Shown: in pieces, positions 7,952 through 11,579 of the stretch
How positions within the stretch are numbered: the first letter of the stretch is position 1
How the letters are laid out: the number at the start of each line of letters is the position of its first letter
Source of the DNA: Desulfobacteraceae bacterium UBA5623
GTDB taxonomy: Bacteria > Desulfobacterota > DSM-4660 > Desulfatiglandales > Desulfatiglandaceae
Length of the DNA: 11,579 nucleotides
Direction: 5' to 3'
NCBI GenBank assembly: GCA_002424495.1
Contig: DIKH01000233.1
Location: forward strand, 1 to 11,579
The notes under the pieces: generated by a model
The model's input: only the letters and a program-made list of their open reading frames with translations
What the model was told of the DNA's origin: nothing
The model's database searches: none
Position numbers and translations under genes: made by a program

Positions 7952-7972
7952 CTATGGAATTTTCGGATTCAA
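7945..7972 (-). promoter_or_regulatory. Possible sigma-70-type promoter for the radical-SAM/activase operon
   Basis: On the minus strand TTGAAT (7967-7972) and TATTCT (7945-7950) are separated by 16 bp. Each box matches four of six consensus bases, and the start of transcription would fall about 40 bp before the ATG at 7899. The -10 box lies inside the heptamer array, so the match may be a by-product of the repeat. Weak call. Confidence 0.25.
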
Positions 7973-7992
7973 TCTTGGAATCTGACTTCTGA
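7972..7992 (-). repeat. Short inverse heptamer array, two clear units plus one degenerate
   Basis: On the plus strand AATCTGA (7979-7985) and CTTCTGA (7986-7992) match the reverse of NCAGRAN, preceded by a poorer unit TCTTGGA. Together with 7917-7951 this makes a small inverted pair around a 20-bp centre. Confidence 0.4.
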
Positions 7993-8055
7993 ATTTTTCC
8001 TCTTAAAGCTAAGTCTCTTTTTAAATTAAAAATTCACAATTAAAAATTTGAAATT

Positions 8056-8084
8056 GTGTCTGAACGCTATTTTTGTTCAGACAC
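8056..8084 (-). terminator. Perfect 10-bp hairpin at the polA stop codon, probable terminator
   Basis: The arms GTGTCTGAAC and GTTCAGACAC pair perfectly over 10 bp around a 9-base loop. The first base of the minus-strand stem is the last base of the polA TAG stop. Downstream on the minus strand the sequence is very AT-rich but begins AATTTC rather than with a clean U-run, so it is an imperfect intrinsic terminator. It could also serve as a 3' end-stabilising stem. Confidence 0.5.
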
Positions 8085-10765
8085 TAATGCGCCTCATCCC
8101 AATTCCTGCCCTTGTTGATATCCACCTTTAAGGGAACCCTCAGGCTGTAGACCCCTTCCATCTCTTGCTTTATCATCGGAATAACCCTGTCCAGTTCTTC
8201 ATCCGGGGCCTCAAATACCAGTTCATCATGGACCTGGAGGATCATCTTTGTCGTAAAACCGTTCTGACTAAGCCTTTTGTGTATGGCGATCATCGCCTTT
8301 TTGATCAGGTCCGCCGCAGTGCCCTGTATCGGGGTGTTTACCGCCATACGTTCCGCCTCGGCCCGGATCATCTGGTTTGAGTGGACAATATCGGGCAGAT
8401 ACCTTCTCCTGTTAAAAAGGGTTGTGACAAAACCCTCTTCTCTGGCCCTGGCGATCATTTGTTCCGTGTAGGTTGTCACACCCTTATACCTTTGATAATA
8501 GGCTGAAATGTAGTCTCTGGCTGTCTTAAGCTCTATCCCCAGTTCATCACTCAGTTTCTTTGCGCCCATACCGTAGATGATACCGAAGTTGACCGCCTTT
8601 GCGATCCGTCTCATATCAGAGGTGACAAAGCCTGCGTCAACATCCATGATCTCTGCTGCGGTTCTGGTGTGGATGTCTTCATCTTCTTTAAACGCCCTCA
8701 TAAACGCCTCATCATTGGAATAATGGGCAAACACCCTCAGCTCAATCTGGCTGTAGTCAGCCGATACCAGATGATGGCCCTTTTCCGCGATAAAGCCCTT
8801 TCTTATCTCTTTGCCTTCCTCACCCCGGACAGGAATGTTCTGAAGGTTTGGGTTGCTGCTGCTTAGTCTTCCCGTAGCAGTGACGGTCTGGTTAAAGGAG
8901 GTGTGAATCCGTCCGGTAGATGGGTTGACCATCTTCACCAGCGTGTCAAGGTAGGTGGACTTTAACTTTGAAAGGGTCCTGTAACGGAGCAGGAGCCCTG
9001 GAATCTTGTGAGGATAGGCGGTAAGCTTTTTTAAGACCTTTACATCTGTTGAATAATTTTTTGTTTTTGAAGTTTTCTTCTGGACAGGAAGCCCTAATTT
9101 TTCAAAGAGTACAAAGCCCAGTTGCTGGGGAGAATTAATATTGAACACCATGCCCGCCTCATCGAAGATTTTTTTTTCCATTTCCTTCATCTGGACGGCA
9201 AAACCGGAGGACATCTCCTGAAAAATCCCCGCATCAATCTTTATCCCCGCCATCTCCATGTCCATCAGTACCGGCAGGAGTTTCACCTCCATATCAAAAA
9301 AGAGGTCTTCGTTTTTGTCCGATTTAAGCCTGTCGTCGAGCAGGTGCATCAGCCTGAGGGTAATGTCGGCATCTTCACATGAATATTGGCAGGCGGTTTC
9401 AACATCCACCTCTGAAAAGTTGAGTTGGTCCTTGCCCTTTCCCACCACATCAGTGTAGCCGATCATCTTGTGGTTGAGATATTGCTGCGCAAGGCTGTCA
9501 AGGCCATGTTGCCTTAAACCGGGATTGATCACATAGGAGGCGACCATGGTATCAAAATGTATGCCCTTTAAATCCACCCCATGGCGTTTCAATACCTCTG
9601 CGTCATACTTGATATTCTGACCAACCTTTAATATCTGTTCATCCTCAAGGGTCCTTTTGAGGGCGCCAAGCGCCTCTTTCATCCCCAACTGCACCGGTGC
9701 ACCCATGTAGCAATGGCCCAGGGGAAGATAGATGGCCTCGCCTTCAACCAATGAAAATGAGATCCCGACCAGGGCTGCCTGCATCGGGTCCTGGCTGGTG
9801 GTCTCAGTGTCTATCGAAACCATGCCGGCCTCTTTTATCCGTCTTATCAGGGTGTGGAGAGACTCTTCCATAAGGCAAAGGCTGTAATTGCTTGTGTCAT
9901 CCTTTCTTACGGCAAATGTCTCCCACAGGCCCTTAAACTCCAGGTCCTTGAATATCCTGGTCAGTTCCTCGGCCTTTGGCGCCCCGACCCGGAGTCTGTC
10001 CGGGTCTTCATCAATTGGTGCGAAACGGTCAATAGAAACAAGGTGCTTGCTTAACGCGGCCTGGTCTTTGAAATTTTTGAGGTTTTCTTTGAGTTTTTTT
10101 TTGCCTATCTCCTCCAGCCTATCAAATACATTTTCAAAGGAGCCATATTCCCTGATCAGATCAACCGCGGTCTTTTCACCCACACCAGGAACGCCCGGGA
10201 TATTATCCGAGGCGTCGCCTGAAAGCCCCATCACATCAATGAATCGTTCAGGCTCAAACTGATAGGTCTTTTTGACGGATTCATAGTCCGTGACAACGTC
10301 CTTCATGGTGTCCCACATGGATATATTTGGGGTGATAAGTTGTCGGAAGTCCTTGTCCCCCGTCACCATCACCACCTTGAAGCCCTTTTCCTCACATACT
10401 CTTGCAAGGGAGCCAATAATATCATCCGCCTCATATCCGGGCTTTTCCAGGGTTACGACGCTGAGTTTTTCCAGGATCTCTTTGATTACCGGGATCTGCA
10501 CAACCATGTCTTCCGGCATAGGCGGCCTGTTGGCCTTGTAATCCTTATAAATCTCATGCCGGAAGGTCGGACCCTTTGTGTCAAACACAAGGGCAAGATA
10601 CTCCGGGCTCTTGTCGTTCATAAGCTTAAGGACCATCTTGGTGAAGCCGAAGATGGCGTTTGTAGGAAAGCCTTTTGAATTCGACAGATTTCTTATGGCA
10701 TGGTATGCGCGATGGATATATGAACTGCCGTCCACCAGATAGACGGTTGCTGTTTTTTGGAGCAT
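8084..10765 (-). CDS. polA: DNA polymerase I
   Basis: Full-length 893-aa DNA polymerase I for repair synthesis and Okazaki fragment processing. The 5'-3' exonuclease domain (about 1-290) carries VDGSSYIHRAYHA, EADDIIGSLA (113-121), VTGDKDFRQL and the helix-hairpin-helix-like GLSGDASDNIPGVPGVGEKT. The 3'-5' proofreading domain (about 295-480) keeps its acidic residues: D319 and E321 in SIDTET, D388 in NIKYDAE, and Y461 and D465 in YSCEDAD. Proofreading is therefore predicted active, unlike in Taq or Bacillus polymerases. The family A polymerase domain has motif A DYSQIELR (D670), motif B RRIAKAVNFGIIYG (K723, F727, Y731) and motif C QVHDELVF (D847). The ATG at 10765 aligns with known N-termini. 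No Shine-Dalgarno precedes it, but a TATAAT box ends 6 bp upstream, suggesting a leaderless message. It is separated from both neighbours by gaps of about 200 bp. Confidence 0.98.
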   Translation of the reverse strand: MLQKTATVYLVDGSSYIHRAYHAIRNLSNSKGFPTNAIFGFTKMVLKLMNDKSPEYLALVFDTKGPTFRHEIYKDYKANRPPMPEDMVVQIPVIKEILEKLSVVTLEKPGYEADDIIGSLARVCEEKGFKVVMVTGDKDFRQLITPNISMWDTMKDVVTDYESVKKTYQFEPERFIDVMGLSGDASDNIPGVPGVGEKTAVDLIREYGSFENVFDRLEEIGKKKLKENLKNFKDQAALSKHLVSIDRFAPIDEDPDRLRVGAPKAEELTRIFKDLEFKGLWETFAVRKDDTSNYSLCLMEESLHTLIRRIKEAGMVSIDTETTSQDPMQAALVGISFSLVEGEAIYLPLGHCYMGAPVQLGMKEALGALKRTLEDEQILKVGQNIKYDAEVLKRHGVDLKGIHFDTMVASYVINPGLRQHGLDSLAQQYLNHKMIGYTDVVGKGKDQLNFSEVDVETACQYSCEDADITLRLMHLLDDRLKSDKNEDLFFDMEVKLLPVLMDMEMAGIKIDAGIFQEMSSGFAVQMKEMEKKIFDEAGMVFNINSPQQLGFVLFEKLGLPVQKKTSKTKNYSTDVKVLKKLTAYPHKIPGLLLRYRTLSKLKSTYLDTLVKMVNPSTGRIHTSFNQTVTATGRLSSSNPNLQNIPVRGEEGKEIRKGFIAEKGHHLVSADYSQIELRVFAHYSNDEAFMRAFKEDEDIHTRTAAEIMDVDAGFVTSDMRRIAKAVNFGIIYGMGAKKLSDELGIELKTARDYISAYYQRYKGVTTYTEQMIARAREEGFVTTLFNRRRYLPDIVHSNQMIRAEAERMAVNTPIQGTAADLIKKAMIAIHKRLSQNGFTTKMILQVHDELVFEAPDEELDRVIPMIKQEMEGVYSLRVPLKVDINKGRNWDEAH

Positions 10766-10771
10766 GGGCGC

Positions 10772-10777
10772 ATTATA
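10772..10777 (-). promoter_or_regulatory. TATAAT -10 box directly before the polA start codon
   Basis: A perfect TATAAT on the minus strand is followed by GCGCCC and then the polA ATG. Transcription would normally begin about 7 bp past the box, which is the A of the start codon. The -35 region is only AT-rich (TTTAAT at about 16 bp spacing is the best I see). It is supported by the absence of any Shine-Dalgarno before polA. Confidence 0.5.
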
Positions 10778-10978
10778 CCTGAAAAAATTGAAAATTAAAG
10801 AAAAATTTCTAAGTATCTTGAGAGCGGAACATTGCGAAAGGACCTCAAGCCTGCTTTTGGCTCACCATAAAATAATGTATCTTTCGTCAAAGCTCCCCTT
10901 AACAGGACAGTCTCCTGTAGGCCTATTTTTTCAAGCTTTAAACATGAGCTATGAGCAGACTTGATAATCATATCCTCA

Positions 10979-11452
10979 CTATTTATCGTCAAGTGCATCC
11001 AATTGTTCGGCTTCCTTGAGTTTGTCAATATCGAGCTTATCTTGTGGCCTTGCACTCACTTCTTTTGCTCGGATTAGGTCAGATCGAGAAATGAAGAGGA
11101 TTTTAAGATCATCCAATTCAACCACTTCGCGTTTCTCCCATGCCTCGTCAAACTCGATTCCTGGAATCGACATCATAATATCGACCCTTATAGGTGGCCT
11201 TCCCATCTGATAGAAATAGCCTTTTTGTTTGAAGTCATCTGGAGTAAGATTTTCAAGTGGCGCACCAAATTCCTTCAAGGCCGCATACACACCATTTGCA
11301 TTATCTTGATCAGTTGACACAAATACATCAAGATCGTTCGTGAATCGGGGCTCGCTGTATTTCATTACTGCATATCCGCCCACTACAAGATAACGTATTC
11401 TATGCTTTTCGAAAAGTTTCAATAGTTCTCTGAAGTCTGGACTCGTCAGCAT
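10979..11452 (-). CDS. Minimal nucleotidyltransferase-fold protein (DUF6036/AbiEii-like)
   Basis: A 157-aa protein of the Pol beta-like nucleotidyltransferase superfamily. YLVVGGYAVMKYSE (about 21-34) is the GG-containing active-site turn. FTNDLDVFV gives the DxD pair (D40, D42), and IRVDIMMS supplies the third acidic residue (D91). The C-terminal ISRSDLIRAKEVSARPQDKLDIDKL resembles the conserved tail of DUF6036-type and AbiEii-type proteins. All three acidic residues are present, so it could be catalytically active. Family members serve as nucleotidylating components of toxin-antitoxin or abortive-infection modules, or have no known role. The substrate cannot be read. GAGGG lies 4 bp before the ATG at 11452, and the gene starts 53 bp inside the end of the upstream ORF, so the two are probably coupled. 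Composition looks a little more AT-rich than polA, consistent with an accessory cassette. No HEPN partner is visible in the window. Confidence 0.8.
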   Translation of the reverse strand: MLTSPDFRELLKLFEKHRIRYLVVGGYAVMKYSEPRFTNDLDVFVSTDQDNANGVYAALKEFGAPLENLTPDDFKQKGYFYQMGRPPIRVDIMMSIPGIEFDEAWEKREVVELDDLKILFISRSDLIRAKEVSARPQDKLDIDKLKEAEQLDALDDK

Positions 11453-11579
11453 TTTTCCCTCGAATTAATAAATAATCATTTAGCATTTCCGCTACTGCCT
11501 CAAAAATGGCAAGATCTCCCTGTGATTGCCAGAAGCGGATATCGAATAAACGATTATCATCCGTTATGCGTTGGTAATT
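11400..11579 (-). CDS. Small unrecognised protein overlapping the nucleotidyltransferase gene (partial, 3' end only)
   Basis: The frame is open from the window edge through 59 codons to a TAG at 11400-11402. The visible C-terminus includes RITDDNRLFDIRFWQSQGD, then AIFEAVAEMLNDYLLIRGKN, and ends ESRLQRTIETFRKA. It is hydrophilic and looks largely helical, with no membrane segment. The last 53 bp overlap the start of the nucleotidyltransferase in another frame, a layout common in two-gene modules whose products act together. I do not recognise the family. By position it could be a partner or antitoxin-like protein, but that is inference. Its start and full length lie outside the window. Confidence 0.6.
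   Translation of the reverse strand, partial: NYQRITDDNRLFDIRFWQSQGDLAIFEAVAEMLNDYLLIRGKNADESRLQRTIETFRKA

Noticed and set aside
8022..8055. AT-rich near-duplicate AATTAAAAATT copies downstream of polA
   Set aside because: Low-complexity sequence; two short copies are not enough to call a repeat element or a CRISPR-like array.
10902..10918. Hairpin ACAGGA-CAGTC-TCCTGT in the gap before polA, considered as a terminator for the nucleotidyltransferase gene
   Set aside because: Only 6 bp of stem, and the nearby T-run (TATTTTTT) is on the plus strand, where no gene ends; on the minus strand no U-run follows.
10795..11055. 86-codon minus-strand open frame after the nucleotidyltransferase
   Set aside because: It overlaps the nucleotidyltransferase 3' end out of frame, has no good ribosome site, and its product shows no family signature; the gap 10766-10978 otherwise holds only the polA promoter candidate.
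1..11579. CRISPR arrays, tRNA, rRNA or transposase genes
   Set aside because: None seen on either strand; the large gaps are all under 220 bp and hold only the repeats and sites listed.

Overview
Every gene I can support in this window lies on the minus strand, so it reads right to left. In transcription order it holds: the 3' end of a small unrecognised ORF; an overlapping minimal nucleotidyltransferase; polA (DNA polymerase I); a radical-SAM protein with a winged-helix tail; a large two-headed (double ASKHA) acyl-CoA dehydratase-type activase; an overlapping HgdB-like partner; rng (RNase G); and the 5' end of a multi-pass membrane protein that resembles the N-terminal region of M48-family metalloproteases.

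The organism is probably a strict anaerobe. The BcrA/HgdC-type activase with its DUF2229 and HgdB-like modules is an oxygen-sensitive iron-sulfur system typical of anaerobes. Together with the polA and rng sequences and the membrane-peptidase style, I infer a Desulfobacterota-like (former Deltaproteobacteria) bacterium. This rests on family resemblance only; there is no rRNA or other marker here. Base composition looks moderate, and the right-hand nucleotidyltransferase module looks slightly more AT-rich.

Layout: 11400-11579 and 10979-11452 form a coupled, overlapping two-gene module of accessory character. A 213-bp gap follows, carrying a near-consensus -10 box right before polA (8084-10765). 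polA ends in a perfect 10-bp hairpin. A 184-bp AT-rich gap with heptamer-periodic repeats precedes the radical-SAM gene (6970-7899). The activase (3786-6947) starts only 22 bp after it, and the HgdB-like gene (2471-3829) overlaps the activase by 44 bp, so these three look like one operon. A second gap of 190 bp with the same class of heptamer repeats precedes rng (763-2268). The membrane-protein gene (1-735) follows rng after 27 bp and runs off the window.

How they may work together: the activase would spend ATP to push low-potential electrons into the HgdB-like iron-sulfur protein, and the two chains together look like a split form of a longer fused activase. The substrate cannot be read from sequence. 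polA and rng are housekeeping genes for DNA repair and RNA processing. The most interesting items are the split single-chain activase system, the heptamer arrays in inverted pairs in two intergenic gaps, the apparent leaderless polA start, and the overlapping nucleotidyltransferase pair.
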